Shown: positions 1-12,633 of the stretch, in pieces
How positions within the stretch are numbered: position 1 is the first letter of the stretch
Layout of the letters: every line of letters starts with the position of its first letter
DNA from: Zea mays
Lineage: Eukaryota; Streptophyta; Magnoliopsida; Poales; Poaceae
Assembly: GCF_902167145.1 (NCBI RefSeq)
Contig: NC_050105.1
Coordinates: forward strand, 122,095,898 to 122,159,897
Direction of reading: 5' to 3'
DNA length: 64,000 nucleotides
Made by a program: the position numbers and the translations under genes
Notes under the pieces: model-generated
Told to the model about the DNA's origin: nothing
The model's database searches: none
The model's input: only the letters and a program-made list of their open reading frames with translations

Positions 1-189
1 ATCCAACACAAGTTTAACCGATGACATAGGCATCAATGTCTATGGAAATTCTATATCACAATCAACTAAAGAAGAAACATATAAAACAATACACAAATGT
101 CATCTCTAGCTTAGCCATGGCAAGTCTACATTTATTTAAGTGCTAACCAACATTTTTAGCCAAACGGGTGAACTAACAATCAAATGAGC

Positions 190-1090
190 ACTAGCAGAAT
201 TTTTGGACAGCAATACAGCAGTTGCTTGATTTAATCATAACTCTTCAATGGTTAGTCCAAAAATATCAAACTAGGACTTTCTGGAAAGATTAAAAAGTGC
301 TCTACAACTTTGGTATTTTCATCACAACATGATTCAACACTTAGCAAGGTCAAAAAGTGCAATTACAGCAGCACTGTCCAGATTTGGACAGATTCAGACT
401 TGCAACTTCAAAAATTCATAACTGAAGATTCAGACATCTAAACAAAGTGATCTTGGACTTTCTGGAAAGGTAATAAAATTTTCTACATATCATTTATAAA
501 CACCTCAAGGTGATTCAATGTTTTACTAAGGACAAAAGACACTAGAAGGCTTTGCTGTCCAGAATTGGACAGATTCAGTCTTCAGACTTTAAACGTCCAT
601 AACTTAATCTTCAGATCACTAAAAAGAGTGATCCAAGACTTTTTGGAAAGCTTGGCAAAAGCACTACATGACTTTTATAATCACCAAGAATTGATTCTAT
701 GTTGAACTGAATCAAACAATTCAGTTTTCGAAATCTGTTCTGTCAGTGGACAGAACACAGCAACCAAGTTGTAAAATTCATAACTCTTAAACTATCAGGC
801 CTGTGTTTATGAAATTTTAACACAAGCAAGATCAGAAAAGCATCTACAACTTCCTTATAATCTACAAGGACTGATTCAAACATTAACTTAAGCAAACAGT
901 ACAGTCTCTGAAATCTGTACAGAAATTGGACAGATTCAGTTACTGAATTTGTAAAAAGCATAACTCCTAAACTGTCAGTCCTATGGCTGTCAAATTTTAA
1001 CACAAGTAAGATAATAAAGTTATCTACCACTTTTCTATAGCACATATCTACAGAAAACACAATTTAGTTCATCAAACATACAACACAACT
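190..1090 (-). repeat. Five degenerate ~181-bp tandem units inside the 3' LTR
   Basis: The heptamer CATAACT recurs at 236, 417, 598, 779 and 959, giving spacings of 181, 181, 181 and 180. Each unit also carries related TTGGACAGATTCAG and CTACAAC words in the same order. The units have diverged from one another, but the phase is kept. Translation of the minus strand gives a repeated peptide pattern, which is a by-product of the repeats and not a gene. Confidence 0.8.
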
Positions 1091-2612
1091 AAAACAGTGC
1101 GTGCAGCCCAAAACAGCAATTACTAAAATTCAGCTTCTATACAATTCAAGAATTTCCGCATTTTAGAGACTTGACTTGCTCTAACGCTTTACCATTTGTT
1201 AGAGTTAAATTAATTAAATGAGAACCAACAAGTCAACTTACCAATTTTCATTCAAGTCATTTAGTGCACTAAAACTACTACAACCAATCAACGACGCATT
1301 CTCCCCGACAATCACCCAACCATTTGCGTTTTAAATTAGACATCCTATGAGCACTAATACTTTTCATCCGCGACCGTAACCATACGCATTTAGAATACAA
1401 CAAGCAATTTACCGGGACTACAAGCTTAACTAAAGTCATCTAAGAGTCGGCTAGCTAGAGCAACGACACAGCCCGCTAAATATCATACACGTCAGCTTGT
1501 CTATTATTATCAAAATCCGAGACACCACATACACTACAACATTTTTATAAACATTCATATTCACAAGTATTTTTGCACACCGACCAAATCATACAAATCG
1601 TAAACTACTAGTCTCCAACTCACAATCACCATGCATTTACTTCCCAATCATGGACACATACATGTTTATTATACGAACAGAGCATTTCAATAATTATCCT
1701 AAAACAATTAACTCCATTACACAACTCATACCACAAACCTACTTGACTTGCTTGAAGTGTCTACTCGAATCCGTGAGTACAATCACACATTATATGCGAA
1801 GCATAATTTAACGAACACAAAATACGCATCGACTCGATTCGACTTATAAATATTGAGAAAGCGATAACTACTTCGGCATGTCACCACCTCTCTAATTAAG
1901 CAAACACAATTTCCTACTTATATCGACCGAACATTCGTGTCGAGCACACCTTATGTTACCTTGTCTCGCATACAGCCATGGGGCGGCGTGCACTCGAGAC
2001 ATTTCCGTTAATTTTAACGCCATCACTACTACAATGCATCTCAGCACACACAATCATCCACAGACTCGCCATTCGTATAAACTTGACAGACATTTTTAAT
2101 TCTTGTCGACACCTCAGACAAACACAACTCGGCGACCCTCAAATTTTTCTACGCAACCATGCCACCTAACGCAACACTTGATGTAACCCACTTCGACACA
2201 CTCACGCATACGTGTCCCCATTGCATTCTCAGGACCAATTTTTGCACAATTATTTATGACAATGTTTATTGACGAGACAAGTGAAGCACTAACCGATTAT
2301 TCGCACATCTCGTCCTTAAACACAAATCACATGTCTCATAATTTATATCTTCGACCCACTCTATCCTACACCACGATGAATACATAAAATATATTTAGCA
2401 AAGACTAACTCATTAGCCGACTATGGAAATTACTAATCATGTTTCACGCTTTATTTAATTTACCACAACTAACACACTACTTTACGACGAAGTGCTTTAG
2501 CAAACAATTAATACACCCGCGACCGATCCCTACGACGTACAAAAGAACTATCGTAGCCACATATATATCCGATCTAACAACAAAATAACACATCGGCTCA
2601 CCATATCAAACC

Positions 2613-3815
2613 TCAGTCGTGGTTGCTGCACATGTGGCGCGAAGACGAACGCACCGTCAATCGCGGGAGATCGAAGCAAAGTCGAAGGAGCACGACGGGC
2701 ACCGTGGCGTGGCAAGGTGGGGCACCCGCCACGAAGGGGTTGTTGTGGCTGTCGGTTGGCGTGGCAGAGCCCACGGGTGGCTGACGACGCACCGCGACCT
2801 GACTCGGCATTGCGTCAAACAGGTGGCGCGCGCGGCGTGCTGCTGCTACTTGGCGCTGCACAACAAGGGAGCGAGCGAGCAGCAGCGAAGCCAACCACCA
2901 TGCACGGGAGGGGCTTGGCCAGAGCAGGGGAAAAAATGAAGCTCGGACATGGCTGCACTTGGGGAGGCGGCATCGAGTCCCAAGGCAATATCTTGCGCAA
3001 GAAAATAAATCAGGGAGGGTAGGCGCTGCTCGACCATAGGGAAGAAGAGGAGCCGGCTGGGTGGAAAGACGGACAGGGCGTTGTAGGGATATGGGAGCGG
3101 CTGCTCTCTGCTCTTGGGGAAGAAGGGCGACGCCGGCTGGGAGAGGGGGTTCGGCCATGCCAAGAACAGAGAAAGAGGAGGGAGATGTGCTGCTGTTTGG
3201 CACCGGCAAGGGAAGCTGCAGGGCGTCGGCGGCCATGGAGGAGCAGGGCGCGGTCAGTGAAAGTAGAGCTGCTGCCTGGCGCCCTGTACAGCAGAGAGAG
3301 GGAGGAAGGGCGAGCAGCAGCAGGGGAGGGAGAGCACGAGCGCCATGGGGCGAGCTCACCTGCAGGACTGATCGAGATCTCTGCCAACGATGGAAGAACA
3401 GGTCACCAACGCAGCCATGGCAGAGATGGCAGAGGCCGAACAGAGGTGGGGGAGCTCACAGCCTGATGGAGGCCGAGCGCTATGGAGCATTGGGGCGCTA
3501 CACAGGGAGGGCCGAGCAGGAAACAGAAGATGAAGCAAGGGAGCTCGACCATCAAGGATGTTGGGCGGCCATGGAGAAGGCGCGGCCCTGGAGCTTCGGT
3601 GTCCGAGGAGCCAGGGAGATGGAGTCGCTCCTGCTCCATGCGCCTGTGAATGGAGAGGAGGGAGGCTGCAGGGAACCCGGACGCCATGGGATTCCACCCT
3701 TGCTGCTGGAGGTGCCGAGCTCCATGGGAGAAGAAGGCTCCCTGCTTGCTTCGTGGGGAAGAAAAAGTGGCTGGCGGCTGTGGGAAGTGTAGGGGTGGAA
3801 ATGCAAAGTAGCCAA
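2613..3815. other. GC-rich block within the 3' LTR
   Basis: An abrupt GC-rich stretch of about 1.2 kb sits in otherwise AT-rich LTR. It is open in several frames on both strands (for example 2613-3359 minus and 3061-3792 plus), as expected from low stop-codon density. None of the products shows a domain I recognise. It lies just downstream of the minus-strand TATA box, so it would form the early transcribed leader. It could be captured host sequence or an expanded leader; I do not call a protein from it. Confidence 0.6.
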
Positions 3816-3834
3816 GTGCAAGGAGAGAGGGCTC

Positions 3835-3845
3835 CTATTTATAGG
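3835..3845 (-). promoter_or_regulatory. TATA box of the 3' LTR
   Basis: The minus strand reads CCTATAAATAG here, followed by a pyrimidine-rich stretch where transcription would begin. It is conserved in the other LTR at 11880-11890. U3 would therefore be only about 0.75 kb, and most of the long LTR would be R-U5. Confidence 0.55.
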
Positions 3846-4588
3846 CATGTGGTAGGGTTAGGGTTTCTTATTGGGCCAAATGGGCTGGGTTGGGCTGGCC
3901 CAAACACTAAACCGGGCTGCGCTAATTTATTTTCTGGAATAAAAATGCTCCCGCAGAATTCGTCGCTACGGAAAAACAGAGCGAAAAAGATTTCGGAAGA
4001 TCGGGCGACTAACTCGACTGAGAGTTTTATTTGACTTCGCTCGGCAACAAATCCCTACGCATTATTCGAAAATAAATTGTCTCGGAATACGACCAGCTTT
4101 CCGATTTTTAGTCAGAGAAGGCGAATCGTGATATTTTAAAATCGCTGTCGATACAGGGTTTCGAGTTCGGTTCGGACATGAGATATTTGGCCGAGTCGAG
4201 TAAGAATTAATTAGAGGACGACATATCGAGTATTCCGCCTGAGAGTGCGGACTCGGATTAAAATAGTCGGACATAGATTGAAGTTCAGGAATTAGATTCG
4301 GGCTCAGATCAGATAACGGTCGTCGAGAGTTTGATTTAAAAAGCTTCGGATGAGATTTATAATTCGAGAATGATCTTCGAGTCTGCATTAGTTCCGAGAA
4401 TTAAAAGTTTTAACACGCTCCAAAATTGGTTGTTTCTCGCGATCGATTAACTCTGAATTCGGTGAACTTCCAAGAGAAAGCCTGATAAACAGAGAAAGGC
4501 ACGATCGAGAAATAGAAATTTTTACTGAGCATCCGAGATTAGGATTAATCTCCCGACATGACGCGAAATTGACACCAGGGGTGTCACA

Positions 4589-4608
4589 GCCTTCCCCCCT
4601 TAAAAAGA
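4589..4608 (-). promoter_or_regulatory. Polypurine tract
   Basis: On the minus strand this reads TTTTTAAGGGGGGAAGGC directly before the 3' LTR start. A PPT in this position primes plus-strand DNA synthesis and fixes the orientation of the element. Confidence 0.75.
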
Positions 4609-6204
4609 ATCTCGTCCCGAGATTCGAATGAGGATATTTAAGGGTGGAGAAGCATGTAACTCCCAGACTGAAGATAGATGCACATTCATGAGAGGGTATC
4701 TGACAAGATACTGAAGACAGATTTGGTTAGAATATCGCGACATATCGAGACAAAATGCAGCGATCATTCTGAGAGTGTCCACAAAAGATAGCACATCGGT
4801 GTAGTTTTATAACGGATCATAACTATTAACCGCAATACCAGCGCGTGCCGAGCAGCTCAACCATGTGTGCACCATAGTAGGCTCTCGGTTTCGTCGCGGC
4901 ACCATCGGTCGTTAGTCATGATACCATTACCAAACACAACCAATGAGAAATCCACATAGCACAGGTAGATGGAGCCCATGAGAGTATGGCTCAGAAAATA
5001 AGAATGTGACCGGAGTTGAAGCAAAGACTGTTGGCAAAAGAGCATCACATGAGAATTTTCAACTCAGAGAACTATTTTATGATCATCACGGGGATTATCA
5101 GCCAAAGATTGATATGATATTTAATATGAGGAGGAACCAACCATGATATCGAGATTGATAAGCTTTTAGAGACATGAGAGAATTAAAGACAAAAGCAAAA
5201 TCCATTGAACCGAATGGATACACTGTTTAGATACAATTGCTAAAACAAGCGTCATGATCCTCGGAGAAAGGGGGTATGAGAATGACCAGAAATGAGAGAT
5301 TTAGGCAGATCAACATCTGATACTTGAGAACGGGTTATAGCAGATAACCAGATAACGGGGCAGAATCAATTGGGGATCCCGAGATTCGGACGATAAAGCA
5401 AACATGATTCACAAGAAGAAGGATTACCAGATCTAGGCGAAAGGAGATAAAGGCAAATAGGATCAACTAGGATGATTAACAGAAATGCTATGAAGTTTTA
5501 GGAGCAAGGATTTATGGAAAAAAACATGGTCTTGATAGGGTTTGCGCAACTAGACACCAAACGACATTTTTTTTTGACACAACAAGTGCACAAGGAGACT
5601 TGGGTCGGTCTAGTGGTCAAGCTGTGGGGGTCTCTAAGCTGTGCAGGTGTAACTTTATGGGTAAAACACACAAGGGTTAGAAGATACCAACACAAGCAGG
5701 ATTTTTTTTGGGCAAAACAGGCAACAAAAAAAAATTTGGCAAAGAGGGTTGAACAATTACAATATCACCTAGCTAGCAAGACAAGAGAAACACATAGCAT
5801 GACCTAACAAGACTTACCAATCCGACACAAGGTAAAGCATTTCTTATAGTTCCTAACATAGCAGTACATCACATTATTCACAATTTCTTATTGTTGGAAT
5901 AAAGGTGAGAGAAGCATGTTGGTGCACAAGAGACAATGATGCGACAATCATGATGCATGCTCATTCTAGTCGTCTTCTCAGACCTAACTAATTTTCGGGT
6001 GCTTCTACAGCATCCTTATTAATAGTAATAGTAGCCTTTATGGCCTAAATAACTAGCCACCTAGCTACCCATCTATTCCTAGGGCTTCACGTCCTAGGTC
6101 TATCCTTATCGTCCTGACGATCTATCCAACATTGGTTTCTAAGCAAGTTTTACTTTAGAAAAGGTTGGTAATCATGACTTATTGACTTCTCTGTACTGGT
6201 ATTC

Positions 6205-6216
6205 GCTCCGATACCA
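6205..6216 (-). promoter_or_regulatory. Primer binding site, tRNA-iMet type
   Basis: The minus strand reads TGGTATCGGAGC just after the LTR end TTCCGCCACA. This is one base away from the common plant retrotransposon primer site TGGTATCAGAGC, complementary to initiator tRNA-Met. Confidence 0.8.
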
Positions 6217-8234
6217 GCTGTGGCGGAACCGCCCGAATTATTCCAACTTAAGTGCCTAAGTCCCGCCTTAGAGGCTAGACCACACTTAAATAGGAATAAA
6301 CCGTCAGTCCCTCGGATCTAGTCCGATAAAGCCACTTAACCAGGATCGAATACCACTAGCTCACTCGAAAGTGAGGCACAGAGAAATACAATAAAACATA
6401 ATACCACAAATTTAATAAGTATCATTAGTGATTACATTATCGGAGTTTCAGAAATAATAACCATAAATTTTAATGCAGCGGAAATAACTAACGGAGAAAA
6501 CCGAGTAACATGGCGAAGCCTGGCCATGCTACTCCTCCTGGTCCTCTCCTGCGGAAGCAGTAATCCACTCGACCATCTGTCCCGGTGGCAGGGACGAAGG
6601 CCAAGTCACGCCATCAATCAATCAAGGAGTACCTGCAAAAATTGTGCCACAAGCAAGGCTGAGTATACTAATACTCAGCTAGACTTACCCGGTGTGAGGA
6701 GTCTACTCCTCTACCTCTAGACATGCAGCTGTTTGGCTGAGGGGTTTGGTTTGCCAAAAGCACTAGCTGAGTCTAAAATCAAGTTTTAGCTTTTCAAGTT
6801 TTAGTATGATCCTTTTTAAACTAGATGTGTACCTAGCTAGTCATACATGGTATCGAACATTTTATCAATCAACATCTTTTGCCAGTCAACTCATTTCCAC
6901 TTATTACTCAATGTAGCAGCATGGATCAAGCAGTCTCATTAGCTGCGAGAAGCAGACGATTCGAATCGAGTTTTTAAACCTTGCAAGGTAAACCTAAACA
7001 CACGACATGTAGGGGCACTCCGTCCCCACACACATCAACCGTCCCCATCGATTCCCTGGCAACAGATCAGGGCTCACCGCCTTGGCGTACAATGCCCCAC
7101 TGACCCCGACTGGCCGTCGTGCAGTGACCGCACTTGTACCCACCATAACAGGAATGGGAGACCACGTCTCAGGTCGCGTGAGGGGTAAAGTCTGCGGGCA
7201 GGTTCACTCAGGTACTAGGCTTACCGATTTACCATATTTCTCGGTATGTGTTTAGTACGTTCAAACGCTTGACTCACGGTACCACACCTTAATCCTTATT
7301 CAAATTTTTATCCCGTAGACAACCAATCCCCATGGATTGTTGCCCACAACCAACATCAGTACGATATGAAAGTGGGTACAATCAATGTCCTGACCTCGCG
7401 CGAGTGCTAGAAAAATCACTCGTCTTCTACCGAGATCCTACTTAATAAAGCAGCTACTCGACCTAGCATACTAGTATCCATCTCAAAAGGAATCCCGAGT
7501 TCATGCAACTAGGGTTTCATTCAACTCCTACACTTAAGTGCACAATACAAGCCTACAAACATTAAGTGTAGTAAAATAGCATATATAAACGGTTATGCAT
7601 AAAACCGGGGCTTGGCTTTAATTTTTAACACTTAGATAGTGTTTGCTGGGGGAGGTACTCGCTTGGCGAGCATCCACTGGGTAAGTCCACCATTCTTCAG
7701 GTCGTCCACCAACTGCATCTTGTGGTTGGCACCACATCAGTTGCTCGATCATCATCTCTCGGTCCTATATGAAATGCAAGATGCATATGTATGAATATAA
7801 TGAAAAGTTATCACAAGATATATAAAGACACACGGTAGCGAGCTAGACACTTAATCTAAAGACACCGTAAACAACCATATGCTAGCATTAGCTATCTACA
7901 CTTCATCGAGCGCACAACATCCACACCACTGGAAGGACGACGATTACTGCTTTTAATTAACCAACACAACAGGACATCACAAGTATAAACATTTATTTAA
8001 CTTGCTACGGCTTTTCCTTAATTCTTCTATCAATCACACAAAAGCATCCAACACAAGTTTAACCGATGACATAGGCATCAATGTCTATGGAAATTCTATA
8101 TCACAATCAACTAAAGAAGAAACATATAAAACAATACACAAATGTCATCTCTAGCTTAGCCATGGCAAGTCTACATTTATTTAAGTGCTAACCAACATTT
8201 TTAGCCAAACGGGTGAACTAACAATCAAATAAGC

Positions 8235-9135
8235 ACTAGCAGAATTTTTGGACAGCAATACAGCAGTTGCTTGATTTAATCATAACTCTTCAATGGTTAG
8301 TCCACAAATATCAAACTAGGACTTTCTGGAAAGATTAAAAAGTGCTCTACAACTTTGGTATTTTCATCACAACATGATTCAACACTTAGCAAGGTCAAAA
8401 AGTGCAATTACAGCAGCACTGTCCAGATTTGGACAGATTCAGACTTGCAACTTCAAAAATTCATAACTGAAGATTCAGACATCTAAACAAAGTGATCTTG
8501 GACTTTCTGGAAAGGTAATAAAATTTTCTACATATCATTTATAAATACCTCAAGGTGATTCAATGTTTTACTAAGGACAAAAGACACTAGAAGGCTTTGC
8601 TGTCCAGAATTGGACAGATTCAGTCTTCAGACTTTAAACGTCCATAACTTAATCTTCAGATCACTAAAAAGAGTGATCCAAGACTTTTTGGAAAGCTTGG
8701 CAAAAGCACTACATGACTTTTATAATCACCAAGAATTGATTCTATGTTGAACTGAATCAAACAATTCAGTTTTCGAAATCTGTTCTGTCAGTGGACAGAA
8801 CACAGCAACCAAGTTGTAAAATTCATAACTCTTAAACTATCAGGCCTGTGTTTATGAAATTTTAACACAAGCAAGATCAGAAAAGCATCTACAACTTCCT
8901 TATAATCTACAAGGACTGATTCAAACATTAACTTAAGCAAACAGTACAGTCTCTGAAATCTGTACAGAAATTGGACAGATTCAGTTACTGAATTTGTAAA
9001 AAGCATAACTCCTAAACTGTCAGTCCTATGGCTGTCAAATTTTAACACAAGTAAGATAATAAAGTTATCTACCACTTTTCTATAGCACATATCTACAGAA
9101 AACACAATTTAGTTCATCAAACATACAACACAACT
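8235..9135 (-). repeat. Five degenerate ~181-bp tandem units inside the 5' LTR
   Basis: These are the same units as in the 3' LTR, shifted by 8045, with CATAACT near 8281, 8462, 8643, 8824 and 9004. Unit number and spacing are unchanged between the two LTRs, so the array predates this insertion. Confidence 0.8.
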
Positions 9136-10657
9136 AAAACAGTGCGTGCAGCCCAAAACAGCAATTACTAAAATTCAGCTTCTATACAATTCAAGAATTT
9201 CCGCATTTTAGAGACTTGACTTGCTCTAACGCTTTACCATTTGTTAGAGTTAAATTAATTAAATGAGAACCAACAAGTCAACTTACCAATTTTCATTCAA
9301 GTCATTTAGTGCACTAAAACTACTACAACCAATCAACGACGCATTCTCCCCGACAATCACCCAACCATTTGCGTTTTAAATTAGACATCCTATGAGCACT
9401 AATACTTTTCATCCGCGACCGTAACCATACGCATTTAGAATACAACAAGCAATTTACCGGGACTACAAGCTTAACTAAAGTCATCTAAGAGTCGGCTAGC
9501 TAGAGCAACGACACAGCCCACTAAATATCATACACGTCAGCTTGTCTATTATTATCAAAATCCGAGACACCACATACACTACAACATTTTTATAAACATT
9601 CATATTCACAAGTATTTTTGCACACCGACCAAATCATACAAATCGTAAACTACTAGTCTCCAACTCACAATCACCATGCATTTACTTCCCAATCATGGAC
9701 ACATACATGTTTATTATACGAACAGAGCATTTCAATAATTATCATAAAACAATTAACTCCATTACACAACTCATACCACAAACCTACTTGACTTGCTTGA
9801 AGTGTCTACTCGAATCCGTGAGTACAATCACACATTATATGCGAAGCATAATTTAACGAACACAAAATACGCATCGACTCGATTCGACTTATAAATATTG
9901 AGAAAGCGATAACTACTTCGGCATGTCACCACCTCTCTAATTAAGCAAACACAATTTCCTACTTATATCGACCGAACATTCGTGTCGAGCACACCTTATG
10001 TTACCTTGTCTCGCATACAGCCATGGGGCGGCGTGCACTCGAGACATTTCCGTTAATTTTAACGCCATCACTACTACAATGCATCTCAGCACACACAATC
10101 ATCCACAGACTCGCCATTCGTATAAACTTGACAGACATTTTTAATTCTTGTCGACACCTCAGACAAACACAACTCGGCGACCCTCAAATTTTTCTACGCA
10201 ACCATGCCACCTAACGCAACACTTGATGTAACCCACTTCGACACACTCACGCATACGTGTCCCCATTGCATTCTCAGGACCAATTTTTGCACAATTATTT
10301 ATGACAATGTTTATTGACGAGACAAGTGAAGCACTAACCGATTATTCGCACATCTCGTCCTTAAACACAAATCACATGTCTCATAATTTATATCTTCGAC
10401 CCACTCTATCCTACACCACGATGAATACATAAAATATATTTAGCAAAGACTAACTCATTAGCCGACTATGGAAATTACTAATCATGTTTCACGCTTTATT
10501 TAATTTACCACAACTAACACACTACTTTACGACGAAGTGCTTTAGCAAACAATTAATACACCCGCGACCGATCCCTACGACGTACAAAAGAACTATCGTA
10601 GCCACATATATATCCGATCTAACAACAAAATAACACATCGGCTCACCATATCAAACC

Positions 10658-11860
10658 TCAGTCGTGGTTGCTGCACATGTGGCGCGAAGACGAACGCGCC
10701 GTCAATCGCGGGAGATCGAAGCAAAGTCGAAGGAGCACGACGGGCACCGTGGCGTGGCAAGGTGGGGCACCCGCCACGAAGGGGTTGTTGTGGCTGTCGG
10801 TTGGCGTGGCAGAGCCCACGGGTGGCTGACGACGCACCGCGACCTGACTCGGCATTGCGTCAAACAGGTGGCGCGCGCGGCGTGCTGCTGCTACTTGGCG
10901 CTGCACAACAAGGGAGCGAGCGAGCAGCAGCGAAGCCAACCACCATGCACGGGAGGGGCTTGGCCAGAGCAGGGGAAAAAATGAAGCTCGGACATGGCTG
11001 CACTTGGGGAGAAGGCATCGAGTCCCAAGGCAATATCTTGCGCAAGAAAATAAATCAGGGAGGGTAGGCGCTGCTCGACCATAGGGAAGAAGAGGAGCCG
11101 GCTGGGTGGAAAGACGGACAGGGCGTTGTAGGGATATGGGAGCGGCTGCTCTCTGCTCTTGGGGAAGAAGGGCGACGCCGGCTGGGAGAGGGGGTTCGGC
11201 CATGCCAAGAACAGAGAAAGAGGAGGGAGATGTGCTGCTGTTTGGCACCGGCAAGGGAAGCTGCAGGGCGTCGGCGGCCATGGAGGAGCAGGGCGCGGTC
11301 AGTGAAAGTAGAGCTGCTGCCTGGCGCCCTGTACAGCAGAGAGAGGGAGGAAGGGCGAGCAGCAGCAGGGGAGGGAGAGCACGAGCGCCATGGGACGAGC
11401 TCACCTGCAGGACTGATCGAGATCTCTGCCAACGATGGAAGAACAGGTCACCAACGCAGCCATGGCAGAGATGGCAGAGGCCGAACAGAGGTGGGGGAGC
11501 TCACAGCCTGATGGAGGCCGAGCGCTATGGAGCATTGGGGCGCTACACAGGGAGGGCCGAGCAGGAAACAGAAGATGAAGCAAGGGAGCTCGACCATCAA
11601 GGATGTTGGGTGGCCATGGAGAAGGCGCGGCCCTGGAGCTTCGGTGTCCGAGGAGCCAGGGAGATGGAGTCGCTCCTGCTCCATGCGCCTGTGAATGGAG
11701 AGGAGGGAGGCTGCAGGGAACCCGGACGCCATGGGATTCCACCCTTGCTGCTGGAGGTGCCGAGCTCCATGGGAGAAGAAGGCTCCCTGCTTGCTTCGTG
11801 GGGAAGAAAAAGTGGATGGCGGCTGTGGGAAGTGTAGGGGTGGAAATGCAAAGTAGCCAA
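10658..11860. other. GC-rich block within the 5' LTR
   Basis: This is the counterpart of 2613-3815. Frames such as 10658-11404 minus and 11106-11837 plus stay open in both copies, but the copies are too similar (recent insertion) for that to indicate selection. Confidence 0.6.
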
Positions 11861-11879
11861 GTGCAAGGAGAGAGGGCTC

Positions 11880-11890
11880 CTATTTATAGG
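11880..11890 (-). promoter_or_regulatory. TATA box of the 5' LTR
   Basis: The minus strand reads CCTATAAATAG, identical to the 3' LTR copy. It is the likely promoter for the genomic RNA of the element, with U3 between 11890 and 12633. Confidence 0.55.
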
Positions 11891-12633
11891 CATGTGGTAG
11901 GGTTAGGGTTTCTTATTGGGCCAAATGGGCTGGGTTGGGCTGGCCCAAACACTAAATCGGGCTGCGCTAATTTATTTTCTGGAATAAAAATGCTCCCGTA
12001 GAATTCATCGCTACGGAAAAACAGAGCGAAAAAGATTTCAGAAGATCGGGCGACTAACTCGACTGAGAGTTTTATTTGACTTCGCTCGGCAACAAATCCC
12101 TACGCATTATTCGAAAATAAATTGTCTCGGAATACGACCAGCTTTCCGATTTTTAGTCAGAGAAGGTGAATCGTGATATTTTAAAATCGCTGTCGATACA
12201 GGGTTTCGAGTTCGGTTCGGACATGAGATATTTGGCCGAGTCGAGTAAGAATTAATTAGAGGACGACATATCGAGTATTCCGCCTGAGAGTGCGGACTCG
12301 GATTAAAATAGTCGGACATAGATCGAAGTTCAGGAATTAGATTCGGGCTCAGATCAGATAACGGTCGTCGAGAGTTTGATTTAAAAAGCTTCGGATGAGA
12401 TTTATAATTCGAGAATGATCTTCGAGTCTGCATTAGTTCCGAGAATTAAAAGTTTTAACACGCTCCAAAATTGGTTGTTTCTCGCGATCGATTAACTCTG
12501 AATTCGATGAACTTCCAAGAGAAAGCCTGATAAACAGAGAAAGGCACGATCGAGAAATAGAAATTTTTACTGAGCATCCGAGATTAGGATTAATCTCCCG
12601 ACATGACGCGAAATTGACACCAGGGGTGTCACA

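Larger units (their letters stand above)
1..4588 (-). repeat. 3' LTR (truncated by window edge)
   Basis: This LTR is collinear with 8046-12633. Its minus-strand start, TGTGACACCCC, lies at 4588 directly beside a polypurine tract. The remaining 1.8 kb, matching 6219-8045 of the other copy, must lie left of the window. It contains five 181-bp repeats, a GC-rich block and a TATA box, all shared with the other LTR. Confidence 0.85.
4589..6218 (-). other. Internal region without gag or pol
   Basis: This 1.63-kb stretch between PPT and PBS is AT-rich, with short homopolymer runs near 5570 and 5700-5735. The longest open frame is under 100 codons (5514-5807 plus) and shows no domain. I see no gag, protease, RT or integrase motif in any frame, which makes the element non-autonomous. 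Confidence 0.7.
1..12633 (-). mobile_element. Non-autonomous LTR retrotransposon with giant LTRs (partial)
   Basis: Bases 1-4588 and 8046-12633 are almost identical at a constant offset of 8045, with about 20 differences noticed by eye. Read on the minus strand, both end with TGTGACACCCC. The right copy finishes at TTCCGCCACA, followed by a primer site of tRNA-iMet type. The minus-strand order is therefore 5' LTR (12633 to 6219), PBS, a short internal region, PPT, and 3' LTR (4588 to beyond base 1). Full length would be about 14.5 kb, with LTRs of 6.4 kb and an internal region of 1.6 kb. No gag or pol is present, so mobilisation would need proteins from a relative. The terminal sequences and PBS fit Tekay/Del-type Ty3/gypsy elements; that lineage assignment is inference. 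Confidence 0.85.
6219..12633 (-). repeat. 5' LTR, complete, about 6.4 kb
   Basis: The LTR runs on the minus strand from TGTGACACCCC at 12633 to CCGCCACA at 6219, next to the PBS. Bases 8046-12633 match the 3' LTR; 6219-8045 match the part lying off-window. An LTR of 6,415 bp is unusually long for a plant element. It holds the same 181-bp repeats, GC-rich block and TATA box as its partner. Confidence 0.85.

Noticed and set aside
743..1060. A 105-codon minus-strand frame repeated at 8788-9105 as a conserved gene
   Set aside because: It comes from the 181-bp units of the LTRs and is present twice only because LTRs come in pairs.
2613..3792. Long open frames in the LTR GC-rich block as genes
   Set aside because: They are open on both strands and in several frames at once, with low-complexity products and no domain; GC content alone explains them.
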